Of a stretch of 64,000 nucleotides of DNA, positions 41,004 to 48,675 are shown piece by piece; the first letter of the stretch is position 1, and each line of letters opens with the position of its first letter. The DNA is from Thermanaerothrix solaris. Lineage in GTDB: Bacteria > Chloroflexota > Anaerolineae > Anaerolineales > Anaerolineaceae. The stretch is taken from positions 186,001-250,000 of the forward strand of contig NZ_JAUHMF010000001.1 in the NCBI RefSeq assembly GCF_032334255.1. The letters run 5' to 3'. A program made the position numbers and the translations under genes. The notes below the pieces were generated by a model, which saw only the letters and a list, made by a program, of their open reading frames with translations, had not been told where the DNA came from and did not search any database.

Positions 41004-41723
41004 ATGACAGAGGTGAGTGCAGGATTAGCGTTTTTGGCTGGATTGGCTTCTTTCCTATCTCCCTGTGTGTTTGGTCTTATCCCAGCATATGTGGGCTATC
41101 TCAGCGGGCGATCGGTTGCGAGGATTCAACAAGAGGGGGTGCCCAATCGCTTGGAAACGTTTTTACACGGTGTAGCCTTTGTTTTTGGGTTTAGTTTAGT
41201 GTTTCTTACCCTGGGTTTAGCCCTTTCTGCAGTAGGAAGTTTGTTATATGACTTACGGGTATGGATTGCTCGTTTAGGTGGGATCATTGTGATATTGCTG
41301 GGACTACATATGACGGGGTTGTTACGTATCCAATGGCTCGAGTATGACCTTCGACCGCGAACACCACTTGATCAGCGACGGAGTCTACTTTCTTCCATTT
41401 TTCTGGGGATTTCGTTTTCTGCCGGTTGGTCACCTTGCATCGGCCCTGTTCTAGGGATGATATTGACCCTGGCAATTAATCAGGGGTCGGTAGTAAATGG
41501 ATTGTTCCTGTTAGCGATGTATTCATTGGGATTGGCTATTCCATTTCTAGTGGCAGCGTTGGGGATTGGGTGGGTGGTTACCATCCTCCGCCGTTACCGA
41601 AAGGTGATGCATTACGTTGAGATCGCGATGGGGGTAATTATGATTGGCGTGGGAGTTTTGCTTTTCTTGGGAATTTTTAACCAACTGGCGCAATTTGGCT
41701 TTTTTGTTGATTTAGGGTTGTGA
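41004..41723 (+). CDS. ccdA: CcdA-type thiol:disulfide transmembrane electron carrier
   Basis: A 239-residue protein with six membrane helices in two inverted halves. Each half has one Cys in a conserved helix: SPCVFGLIPAYVGYLSG near 20 and SAGWSPCIGPVLGM near 135. These two Cys form the membrane dithiol that passes electrons from cytosolic thioredoxin to extracytoplasmic thiol proteins. ATG at 41004 has TGAGGTG upstream, better than an in-frame start at 40956 that overlaps the transpeptidase. Its partner TlpA-like gene starts 3 bases after its stop and the Grx-DUF2085 gene overlaps that, so they are one operon. Cytochrome c maturation is a common role, but no ccm/ccs genes are visible. Confidence 0.92.
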   Translation: MTEVSAGLAFLAGLASFLSPCVFGLIPAYVGYLSGRSVARIQQEGVPNRLETFLHGVAFVFGFSLVFLTLGLALSAVGSLLYDLRVWIARLGGIIVILLGLHMTGLLRIQWLEYDLRPRTPLDQRRSLLSSIFLGISFSAGWSPCIGPVLGMILTLAINQGSVVNGLFLLAMYSLGLAIPFLVAALGIGWVVTILRRYRKVMHYVEIAMGVIMIGVGVLLFLGIFNQLAQFGFFVDLGL

Positions 41724-41726
41724 ATT

Positions 41727-42266
41727 GTGAACCGCCTTGTGTCTTCACGGTTATGGTTGGGGTTGGTAATAGGGTTGGCCTTAGGAGCGTTGGTGGGTGG
41801 GGAGATTTTTGGGCGCCCGGTCTATTCGTTCGCATCTGACAGAATCGAGGTGGGTTACTCCGTTCCGGATTTTAAATTATCCTCCTTGGATGGTAAGGCT
41901 ACAAGCCTTATAGATTTTAGAGGACATCCGCTAATTTTGAACTTTTGGGCTTCTTGGTGCGATCCTTGCCGCGAGGAAATGCCCTTGCTTCAGCAGGTGT
42001 ATGAAGATTTAGGGGATAGAATTTTCGTAGTAGGGATTAATTACGCTGAGTCGTCTTCACACGTCTTATCTTTTACCCACACCATAGAGGTGACCTTTCC
42101 TATTCTCTTGGATTCCAAGGGTGAGGTCACCGAACGCTATCAAATCGCGGGTTTTCCAACTACCTTCTTTGTGAGTTCAGAAGGAAAACTGGTGGCTTAT
42201 CATTTGGGGGAACTAACCTCGGATGCACTAAGCTCTTACTTACAGATGTTAGGGGTAGAACCATGA
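41727..42266 (+). CDS. TlpA/ResA-like membrane-anchored thioredoxin
   Basis: A 179-residue extracytoplasmic thiol-disulfide oxidoreductase. The N-terminus has a signal anchor (LWLGLVIGLALGALVGGEIF), then a thioredoxin/AhpC-TSA fold with WASWCDPCREEMPLLQQ (C-x2-C, active site near 74-77), a TlpA-type beta-hairpin, and the cis-Pro in AGFPTTFFVSSEG. It would be kept reduced by CcdA and then reduce apocytochrome or other exported disulfides. The GTG start has weak ribosome-site support, but it lies 3 bases after ccdA and its stop overlaps the next gene by 4 bases (ATGA), indicating coupling. Confidence 0.9.
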   Translation: MNRLVSSRLWLGLVIGLALGALVGGEIFGRPVYSFASDRIEVGYSVPDFKLSSLDGKATSLIDFRGHPLILNFWASWCDPCREEMPLLQQVYEDLGDRIFVVGINYAESSSHVLSFTHTIEVTFPILLDSKGEVTERYQIAGFPTTFFVSSEGKLVAYHLGELTSDALSSYLQMLGVEP

Positions 42267-43291
42267 TTACTGTTACTGTGTATCGCACGTCGTCATGTCC
42301 CATGTGTGATGAGGTACAAAGGGTTTTGGAAGATCTTAGGGAGACATTTGACCTGCAAATTACGGTTATTAATGTGGATAATAGCGAGGGTTTACGCTCC
42401 CTGATGGGTGAAATTTACCCAATTGTAGAAATTGGCCCTTACCGATTGCGTCCCCCGATTGATCGCCAATCTCTTGAAATTGCACTTGGTGCAGCCCGTG
42501 ATCGCCAATCTCAACTGCAACAACTGGGAGTGGGGGATAGACAAAACCAGGTGAACATGTCAACCCGATGGAGTGCTGCAGATGCCCTCTCGCTCTGGTT
42601 GAGTCACCATTACCTCGCTGTTTTCAATTTCTTTTTGCTTCTTTATGTCGGTATCCCGTTTCTTGCTCCTCTGTCTCTTAGGTTAGGTTGGAACCGTTTA
42701 GCCAATGCGATTTATACGGTTTACAGTCCCTTGTGCCATCAACTGGCGTTTCGTTCTTGGTTCTTTTTCGGTTTGCAACCCTATTATCCGCGTGAAGCAG
42801 CACATTTGGACAATATGGTTTCATATGAAGCGATTACAGGGATCAGTAGTTTGGATTTGAGGCGGGCACGGGCTCTTACGGGAGGTGAATCTTTAGGGTA
42901 CGGGGTGGCTCCATTAGGCTTCAAAGTGGCACTTTGTCAGCGTGATGTGGCGATTTACGGTTCGATGCTGCTCTTTGGTCTGGTATTTGGGCTCACCGGG
43001 AGACGATGGAGGCGCCTTCCCTGGTATCTTTGGGTCCTGTTCGGTTTAGTGCCAATTGCACTGGATGGGGTTTCACAATTACCGGGTTTGATTCCCTATC
43101 TCTCCCAGTGGTCGCTCGTGCGTGAGAGCACACCGTTGTTGCGCACGATCACCGGGTTTCTATTTGGCTGGATGACGATGTGGTATCTTTATCCTATTAT
43201 TGAGGAGAACATGCGAGAAACGCATGCCATTCTGCAAGGCAAGAAGAGGCTTGTGGCTCAAACAATGCAGCACGAGTCCATTTCCACATAA
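42263..43291 (+). CDS. Glutaredoxin-like domain fused to a DUF2085 membrane domain
   Basis: A 342-residue fusion. Residues 1-80 are a glutaredoxin/thioredoxin-like domain with C-x2-C at Cys12 and Cys15 (SSCPMCDEV) and a DUF836-like length. A linker with DRQ repeats (68-95) leads to a DUF2085 membrane domain with about four helices. That domain's conserved Cys stretches are SPLCHQLAFRSWFF (Cys158) and ALCQRDVAIYGSMLLFG (Cys225). LDGVSQLPGL and WMTMWYLYP also fit the family. It is third in the ccdA-tlpA operon, overlapping the previous gene by ATGA. A redox role for DUF2085 is suggested by the fusion, not established. Cytosolic thiol domain with membrane Cys makes an electron-entry point plausible. 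Confidence 0.82.
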   Translation: MITVTVYRTSSCPMCDEVQRVLEDLRETFDLQITVINVDNSEGLRSLMGEIYPIVEIGPYRLRPPIDRQSLEIALGAARDRQSQLQQLGVGDRQNQVNMSTRWSAADALSLWLSHHYLAVFNFFLLLYVGIPFLAPLSLRLGWNRLANAIYTVYSPLCHQLAFRSWFFFGLQPYYPREAAHLDNMVSYEAITGISSLDLRRARALTGGESLGYGVAPLGFKVALCQRDVAIYGSMLLFGLVFGLTGRRWRRLPWYLWVLFGLVPIALDGVSQLPGLIPYLSQWSLVRESTPLLRTITGFLFGWMTMWYLYPIIEENMRETHAILQGKKRLVAQTMQHESIST

Positions 43292-43322
43292 GAGTCTATT
43301 TCTATATTGGGTGGATAAGACG

Positions 43323-44105
43323 ATGGGCTTTGTTCGTCAAAATGGTCTGGTCTATTATCAATTTGATATTTTTCCGCCCGCGGTTGTTCATGGGGTTTTT
43401 ACCCGCCTGGGAGGTGTTAGCCCGGTACCGTGGGCCAGCCTTAACTTGGGGGGGAATCTTGGAGATACCCGTGAAAATATCATCGAAAACCGGCGGCGCA
43501 TCTTTGAAGTCGTCAATCGTAAGGTCGAGACGATTTTTGATGTATGGCAAGTACATAGCGATATTGTCGTTTGCACGGATCAACCGCGTCCCTTGGATAC
43601 ACCGCATTCCCGAGCGGATGCGATTTTGACCCAGAACCCCAACGTGACTTTATTTATGCGTTTTGCCGATTGCGTCCCAATCTTTTTGTACGATCCCGAA
43701 AATAACGTCGTAGGATTAGTGCACGCGGGGTGGAAAGGCACACTTGCGGCGGTTACATACAAAGCAATTGAGGTTATGCGGACGAAATACGGTAGCGTTC
43801 CGTCAAATATCCTGGCTGCTATCGGTCCTTCTATCGGGCCAGATCACTATGTGGTTGGGCCCGAGGTTATTGAAGGTGTTAAGCAGACCTTTCAAGAAGA
43901 CTCGGAAGCCTTGCTAATTCAGCGAAATGGGCGAACGTATTTCGACTTGTGGCAGGCAAATACACTGTGGCTGAGTAAAGCCGGAGTCGCTCAGGTGGAA
44001 ATAGCAGGTTTATGCACAGCATGTGATACCCATCATTGGTACTCCCATCGCGGTGAAGCGGGCCGAACTGGTCGCTTTGGTGCATTGATTGCGTTAAATT
44101 CCTGA
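43323..44105 (+). CDS. pgeF: Peptidoglycan editing factor PgeF (multicopper-laccase-like YfiH family)
   Basis: A 260-residue protein of the YfiH/DUF152 family. Metal and active-site residues are visible in VHSDIVVC, FADCVPIFLYD, HAGWKGTLAA, GLCTACDTHHWYSHRGE. The Cys/His sets (ADC, HAGW, SHR) form the family's metal or active site. In E. coli the protein limits entry of wrong amino acids into peptidoglycan precursors; purine-nucleoside phosphorylase activity is also reported for the family. ATG at 43323 is chosen since the upstream in-frame start at 43200 would overlap the DUF2085 gene. It sits at the head of the pgeF-yggS-yggT-yggU set common near cell-division genes. Confidence 0.93.
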   Translation: MGFVRQNGLVYYQFDIFPPAVVHGVFTRLGGVSPVPWASLNLGGNLGDTRENIIENRRRIFEVVNRKVETIFDVWQVHSDIVVCTDQPRPLDTPHSRADAILTQNPNVTLFMRFADCVPIFLYDPENNVVGLVHAGWKGTLAAVTYKAIEVMRTKYGSVPSNILAAIGPSIGPDHYVVGPEVIEGVKQTFQEDSEALLIQRNGRTYFDLWQANTLWLSKAGVAQVEIAGLCTACDTHHWYSHRGEAGRTGRFGALIALNS

Positions 44106-44119
44106 TGGAGGCATTGAGG

Positions 44120-44845
44120 ATGACCTTGGAGGCCGGTGTTATTCGTGAGAACTATTTCAGGGTTTTAGAGCAAATTCACCAAGCTGCAAATCGAAGTGGC
44201 CGTGATCCCACACAAATCCGTTTAATCGTTGTTACCAAAGGTCAGCCGGTTGAAGTTATCCGTGCAGTGGTGGAAGCCGGGGCAAAGGATTTGGGTGAGA
44301 ATTATCCAGAAGAAGCCCTTCCAAAAATAGAGGCTCTTCAGGGTTATTTTCTTAAGTGGCATATGATCGGTCATTTGCAGAGCCGGAAAGCCAAACTTGT
44401 TGCTCAATATTTTGATTGGTTTCAGGCGCTGGATAGCCTTCGCCTGGCTCAGAAATTAGAGCGAGTGTTGACTGAACAGGGGCGACGATTACCGGTTTTG
44501 CTTGAATTTAATGTTGGGGGAGAAGAGAGCAAATCAGGGTGGCGAGCTGAAAATCCTGATTCTTGGCCAGAGTTATTACCAGAGATTGAACAGATTTTGG
44601 TTACATGTCCTCATCTTGAGGTCCGAGGTATCATGACCATGCCCCCGTTGACTGATAATGCCGATCAGACACGGCGATATTTTGCCCATTCACGACGACT
44701 GCGCGATTTTCTGGCGCGGGCGTTTCCAAGTGTGTCCTGGAATGAGATATCCATGGGAACCAGTGCAGATTTTCCGTTGGCGATTGAAGAAGGGGCAACA
44801 ATGGTGCGAATTGGACAGGCAATACTAGGCCCACGGCCTGAATAA
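44120..44845 (+). CDS. YggS-family PLP-homeostasis protein
   Basis: A 241-residue PLP-binding TIM-barrel protein without known catalytic activity, controlling the level of free pyridoxal phosphate. The cofactor Lys is in LIVVTKGQPVEVIRAVVEAG, followed by LGENYPEEALPKIE, HMIGHLQSRKAKLV and SMGTSADFPLAIEEGATMVRIGQAILG, which are family-typical. ATG at 44120 has GGAGG 9 bases upstream; the in-frame ATG at 44105 overlaps the pgeF stop and has no ribosome site. Neighbours pgeF (upstream) and yggT (downstream, 20 bases) match the usual conserved order. Confidence 0.94.
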   Translation: MTLEAGVIRENYFRVLEQIHQAANRSGRDPTQIRLIVVTKGQPVEVIRAVVEAGAKDLGENYPEEALPKIEALQGYFLKWHMIGHLQSRKAKLVAQYFDWFQALDSLRLAQKLERVLTEQGRRLPVLLEFNVGGEESKSGWRAENPDSWPELLPEIEQILVTCPHLEVRGIMTMPPLTDNADQTRRYFAHSRRLRDFLARAFPSVSWNEISMGTSADFPLAIEEGATMVRIGQAILGPRPE

Positions 44846-44865
44846 AAATATTGCGAGAGGATTAA

Positions 44866-45135
44866 ATGATGATTTGGTTGCTAATACAATTGATCCAAGC
44901 CCTTTCCACACTTCTGGTGATTGTGGTAATTGTGGATGTTGTGCTTTCTTATTTTCTCTCCCCTTTCCATCCAATCCGTTCTGCACTTGATCGCATTGTA
45001 GAACCCTTATTGACACCAATCCGTCGTATTGTTCCACCAGTCCAGATGATTGATTTTAGTCCAATAATTCTCGTCATTCTTATCCAAGTAGTTGAGTGGA
45101 TACTCGTTGGCGTGCTAAGTAATATGCTCAGGTGA
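44866..45135 (+). CDS. YggT-family membrane protein
   Basis: An 89-residue protein with two hydrophobic helices (LIQALSTLLVIVVIVDVVLSYF and PIILVILIQVVEWILVGVL) around a basic, Pro-rich loop (SPFHPIRSALDRIVEPLLTPIRRIVPP), the YggT signature. In other bacteria it is linked to cell-division or osmotic functions. Its place after yggS and before the DUF167 gene fits. AGAGGA precedes the ATG by 6-11 bases. Role is from family only. Confidence 0.92.
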   Translation: MMIWLLIQLIQALSTLLVIVVIVDVVLSYFLSPFHPIRSALDRIVEPLLTPIRRIVPPVQMIDFSPIILVILIQVVEWILVGVLSNMLR

Positions 45136-45141
45136 TGCCCG

Positions 45142-45471
45142 ATGGGAAAGAAGGAAAAACCTCGCTTTTCTCAGCCCAAACGTGGGGCTGCGCTTACTTT
45201 ATGGGTAAAAGGTGGTGCAGGTCGGGATTGCGTTGAACATATCACCGATGAGGGGGTCGTGGTTGTCGCCTTACACGCTTCAGCCACTCGGTCCGATCAA
45301 TTGAATGAGGCTCTGTTGGCGTTCTTGAGCAGTGTTTTGGGGGTAAAGCGGGCTGAGTTGGAAATTGTCGCTGGCTTTGAAAGTGAGCAAAAACTCGTTG
45401 CCGTCTTTGGTAAGGAACCTGAAAAGGTAGATCAGGCGCTAAGGAGGGCACTGCAAAAACCTAGTTTGTGA
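45142..45471 (+). CDS. DUF167 (YggU-like) protein
   Basis: A 109-residue protein with the DUF167 pattern: LTLWVKGGAGRDCVEHITDEGVVVVALHASATRSDQLNEALLAFLSSVLGVKRAELEIVAGFESEQKLVAV, read in parts, where the A-x-x-x-x-A-N/D-x-x-L helix is altered to ATRSDQLNEALLAFL. It starts 6 bases after yggT and is the last gene of the set. Its 3' end overlaps the convergent NACHT gene by 11 bases. No molecular function is established for this family. Confidence 0.88.
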   Translation: MGKKEKPRFSQPKRGAALTLWVKGGAGRDCVEHITDEGVVVVALHASATRSDQLNEALLAFLSSVLGVKRAELEIVAGFESEQKLVAVFGKEPEKVDQALRRALQKPSL

Positions 45472-47941
45472 TCTCTGCTTTAGGTTCGGAAAGGGAAAGC
45501 ACCCACAAGGTATAGTTTGCCGTATGGCGCACTTCGGGATTATCGTGGTGTAAAAGAGTTTTTAAAGGTTGGACGTAAATTAAACGGGGTTGGGCGCGAA
45601 TCATGGCCATCGCAGAAAGTTTTTCATTATCATTGCCCTGAATTAGGGCTTGCTGAAGTAGCGAATCTACAGGTTCTCCGGGCGTAATGCCTTGTCCTAA
45701 TTTAGCGGCAAATGCAATCAGCCATGGTGCGTCATGGGGTGGGATTGTAGATGGATGCAAATATAAATGGGCTTGGTGAAGGCTTTCTAAAGCCTGGGTG
45801 GCAGCATTTCGTACAACCCACTGGCTGTCTTCTACGGCAATACGTTCCAATTCTTCCGCGACCCAGGGAGCTGGTAAATTTGCAATACCAATAACGGCTG
45901 CCCGCCGCGTGAGCAGATCTTCAGCAGATAAGGCTTCTTTAAGATGTTCTTCACCGCTAGGGATAATGTTGGCTAATGCTTCAGCCGCGGCGAGACGGAG
46001 GGCTTCATCTCCGAAGGTAAGGGCGCGTAACACGGCTTCTTCAGCCAAAGGGTCCCGGTATTGAGCCAACGCAAAACAAGCCCCCACCCGGACCATATCT
46101 TCAGGATCATTCAATAAGACTATGAGATCCTTCAACGCCCCTGTATCCCGTAAAAAACCACACCCTAAAGCAGCGTAAAGACGATGAGCGGATGTGTGGG
46201 CTTTCAGCCATTGGCGGAATAAGAGGGTCAAGGATGGATCATTTGTAGTAGCACAGGCAGCCAATCCCTCAAAGCCCACTTCGGGATTTTCTGGTTCGCT
46301 TTGCAAAGTAGGAAGGATGCGCTTCATCAGAAATGAGCGAATAGGGGCATTGCGTGGGGTTAAGCGTGCCCAGTAAAAAGCACGGTACAAGGTGTAGGCT
46401 GAATCCCCGTTTATCCATTTCTCGAACCAAGGCGTCTCGGGATGAAGAGCAGCGAAATGATAAATCAGCGTATCTTCAGCGCTCCAAAGAGGTAGCCCGG
46501 GTGTTTCCGGTAGCACCACAAGGTGACGTGCAGCCAAGAATGCCATGATATAAGGATGAGAAAAGGCGAGCCGTTCATTGCTGTGTTCGCGGAGAAGCCC
46601 TGCATCCAAAAGTGCCAGCAGGATTCGATTGCCGGGGCGAGCGGATCTGACCGTGGATGTGGAAGTCGGGCTCTTGACGATTTGCTCTTGATCATTGGAT
46701 GAAGAAGCCACGCTTGGGATTTGCAGTTCGGAAACCGCCTGTTCAATTTCGCGCGGAGTGAGAGCGGGTTTACGGCTCTCGATAAAAGTATGCGCAATTG
46801 TGCTCAATGAGGTGACTGGGAGGCTGGGGCCACAAAGGCGGTTGATGTAGGCGTCAATCGCATCTGGAACTGTGCTCGATAGGTTGCCGGCTAGAAGCGC
46901 CCAGATGAAAAGCGTCCACTCTAATGGAGAATAGGTGGGGGTCGTGTCTACCCAACCTCGAACCAGAAGATCATCTAGAGGGACAATATTTGTTTTCTGT
47001 GAGGTGGGGATACCGATATGCTGATTCCACAACCGGCTCCAGCGGTTTACAAACGCTTCTACTTGATCATGCGTCCAGGCGGCTAGGGGCAAAGGCTCTA
47101 TCCCGAGCTCAATTAGACCATCCAGATATAAATCAGAAGCACTCAGCAAAAGTCGGGTATATGGGTAATTGGTAAGCAGAGATTGGAGGTAAGAGGTCGC
47201 AGTATTAAGCATCTCTGGAGGGAGTTCATCTAGACCATCAAGAAGGAGCACCGCATCTCCGTCCATGAAGGCGCTTTTCAAAAAACTGAGCAGACGGGGT
47301 TGTGAGGTCAGAGGTAAGAAGCGAGTCAAAGCCCGATAGATGGGGTCTAAGGGGTCTACGGTTGGGGATATAAAAGGCTCTATATCAAGATAATGTAGAA
47401 AAATTGGGGTAAGGTTGGTGGCAAAACTCGGGAGATCTTCACGGCGCGCCAAAATTGAAGCAAGATGGGCTAATGCAACAGTCTTGCCGCTCCCGGGTTT
47501 TCCCACAATAGCAATTCGCTGCCATTGACTGAGTGCTTGAATGAGAGATAATGTGGTAGCCCCGAAACGTGAAATGAATTCAGGCCATTGAGGTAAGGGG
47601 GGAAACAGTTGCTCGTGGATGCGGGGTAATCTGGTGTCGGATTCACCCGTGGGCGGTTGGGGTGGAGCCAGTAATCGCGGCGGGATAATGACCTCGTCCA
47701 ATGCGAATAAGTTGGCGGCGAGGTGGTTGCGTTGGGCACGGCGCAAGGCATCTTGGCGAATCGCGAATTCGGTACCAGCAAGTTGGCGCTGTTTGAAATG
47801 TTTAAACCACTGTTTTAATCCTTCGCGCAGATTAGGCCATTCTTTTCCTAACCGTGAGAGGACGAACCAGAACAGCGTTCCAGTTAAGAATCCGATCCAA
47901 AACGAGAGACGGTCGAGTTGTAATCCTAAAAAGCTGCGCAT
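45461..47941 (-). CDS. Membrane-anchored NACHT-type NTPase with C-terminal HEAT-like repeats
   Basis: An 826-residue protein. One N-terminal membrane helix (FWIGFLTGTLFWFVLSRL, about 14-31) is followed by a linker. Then comes a STAND/NACHT domain with Walker A VGKPGSGKT (146-154) and Walker B VLLLDGLDEL (231-240), the D-x-x-D-E form of NACHT. Further on are a winged-helix-like region and, from about 600 to 815, HEAT-like repeats (EDMVRVGACFALAQYRDP, DEALRLAAAEALANI, DLLTRRAAVIGIANL, SQWVVRNAATQALESL, NPEVRHTANYTLWVL). NACHT NTPases act as ATP-driven switches in immunity and signalling. The membrane helix and the lack of an effector domain make a signalling or scaffold role more likely than suicide defence. 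It lies 3 bases after the COG1579-like gene. Confidence 0.85.
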   Translation of the reverse strand: MRSFLGLQLDRLSFWIGFLTGTLFWFVLSRLGKEWPNLREGLKQWFKHFKQRQLAGTEFAIRQDALRRAQRNHLAANLFALDEVIIPPRLLAPPQPPTGESDTRLPRIHEQLFPPLPQWPEFISRFGATTLSLIQALSQWQRIAIVGKPGSGKTVALAHLASILARREDLPSFATNLTPIFLHYLDIEPFISPTVDPLDPIYRALTRFLPLTSQPRLLSFLKSAFMDGDAVLLLDGLDELPPEMLNTATSYLQSLLTNYPYTRLLLSASDLYLDGLIELGIEPLPLAAWTHDQVEAFVNRWSRLWNQHIGIPTSQKTNIVPLDDLLVRGWVDTTPTYSPLEWTLFIWALLAGNLSSTVPDAIDAYINRLCGPSLPVTSLSTIAHTFIESRKPALTPREIEQAVSELQIPSVASSSNDQEQIVKSPTSTSTVRSARPGNRILLALLDAGLLREHSNERLAFSHPYIMAFLAARHLVVLPETPGLPLWSAEDTLIYHFAALHPETPWFEKWINGDSAYTLYRAFYWARLTPRNAPIRSFLMKRILPTLQSEPENPEVGFEGLAACATTNDPSLTLLFRQWLKAHTSAHRLYAALGCGFLRDTGALKDLIVLLNDPEDMVRVGACFALAQYRDPLAEEAVLRALTFGDEALRLAAAEALANIIPSGEEHLKEALSAEDLLTRRAAVIGIANLPAPWVAEELERIAVEDSQWVVRNAATQALESLHQAHLYLHPSTIPPHDAPWLIAFAAKLGQGITPGEPVDSLLQQALIQGNDNEKLSAMAMIRAQPRLIYVQPLKTLLHHDNPEVRHTANYTLWVLSLSEPKAEITN

Positions 47942-47944
47942 AGC

Positions 47945-48646
47945 CTACCCCGCGTAAAGGATTCGTCCACATGAACTGCAAAACACCAGTTGATGGGGAA
48001 ATCGTGCCGCTTGTCGTTCGGCAGGTGTTAGGGTAGAACCGCAGGCAGAACAGGAATCATCTTCTACGGTCGCGACAGCGATTCCACGCTTACGTTCGCG
48101 CAATTGCTGATAGATGGCTTGGTTGTTGGGTTCAATTTGGTTGAGAATCACCTCACGTTCACGCCGCAGCCGTTCGCGATTACGAAGAAGGTTTTCCAAT
48201 TCACCGCGCAGACTGGCATGTTGTTCGGTTTCTGTGGCAAGAGCATGCTGCAACTGGAGTTCAGCCTGGCGATATTCGGCTTCGGCTTGTTCGAGTTCGA
48301 TCATGGCCTCCAGTTGGCGGTCTTCGAGGGCGCTCAGAGCACGTTTTAGGGCTTGTACCTCATTTTCTAGATCACGTAATTCTTTGGGGATTTTGACCCT
48401 TCCTGAATAAAGGTTTTCTTCGCTTTGTTCCAATTTTATCCGTTTGGACTGTGCTTCTTGTTCAATTTTTCTGAGCATCTGTTGTTTTTGTTTGAAGACA
48501 GCCTCAGCTTCCTGAAGAAGGCGTTGGGCTGCCTCAACTTCAGAATGGTTGGATAATAGGGCATTTATTTCCTGAGCCCGGGTTTCGATCTGGTCAAGTT
48601 GCGAGTCAATTTTCTGCAGTTGGAGAAGGTGGAACGCTTGGCTCAT
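47945..48646 (-). CDS. COG1579-type coiled-coil protein with C4 zinc ribbon
   Basis: A 233-residue protein. Residues about 5-175 form a long coiled coil (LQLQKIDSQLDQIETRAQEINALL and later E/Q/R-rich heptads), ending in a zinc ribbon with CSACGSTLTPAE and FCSSCGRILYAG (C-x2-C, C-x2-C). This is the CT398/COG1579 family, reported to interact with secretion or sigma factors in some bacteria; its role here is unknown. It precedes the NACHT gene with a 3-base gap, so the two are co-transcribed. The coiled coil may recruit the NACHT protein or be regulated by it; this is an inference. Confidence 0.88.
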   Translation of the reverse strand: MSQAFHLLQLQKIDSQLDQIETRAQEINALLSNHSEVEAAQRLLQEAEAVFKQKQQMLRKIEQEAQSKRIKLEQSEENLYSGRVKIPKELRDLENEVQALKRALSALEDRQLEAMIELEQAEAEYRQAELQLQHALATETEQHASLRGELENLLRNRERLRREREVILNQIEPNNQAIYQQLRERKRGIAVATVEDDSCSACGSTLTPAERQAARFPHQLVFCSSCGRILYAG

Positions 48647-48675
48647 AGGACATTTTCCGAACCTTTAGGGTGATC

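Noticed and set aside
42461..42512. Direct repeat of GATCGCCAATCTC in the Grx-DUF2085 linker
   Set aside because: Two 13-base copies encoding D-R-Q-S repeats; probably linker expansion, not a mobile or regulatory repeat.
45461..48646. NACHT gene region as a classical defence island
   Set aside because: Neighbours on both sides are housekeeping (YggS-T-U, membrane glycan genes), with no integrase, nuclease, toxin or restriction genes.
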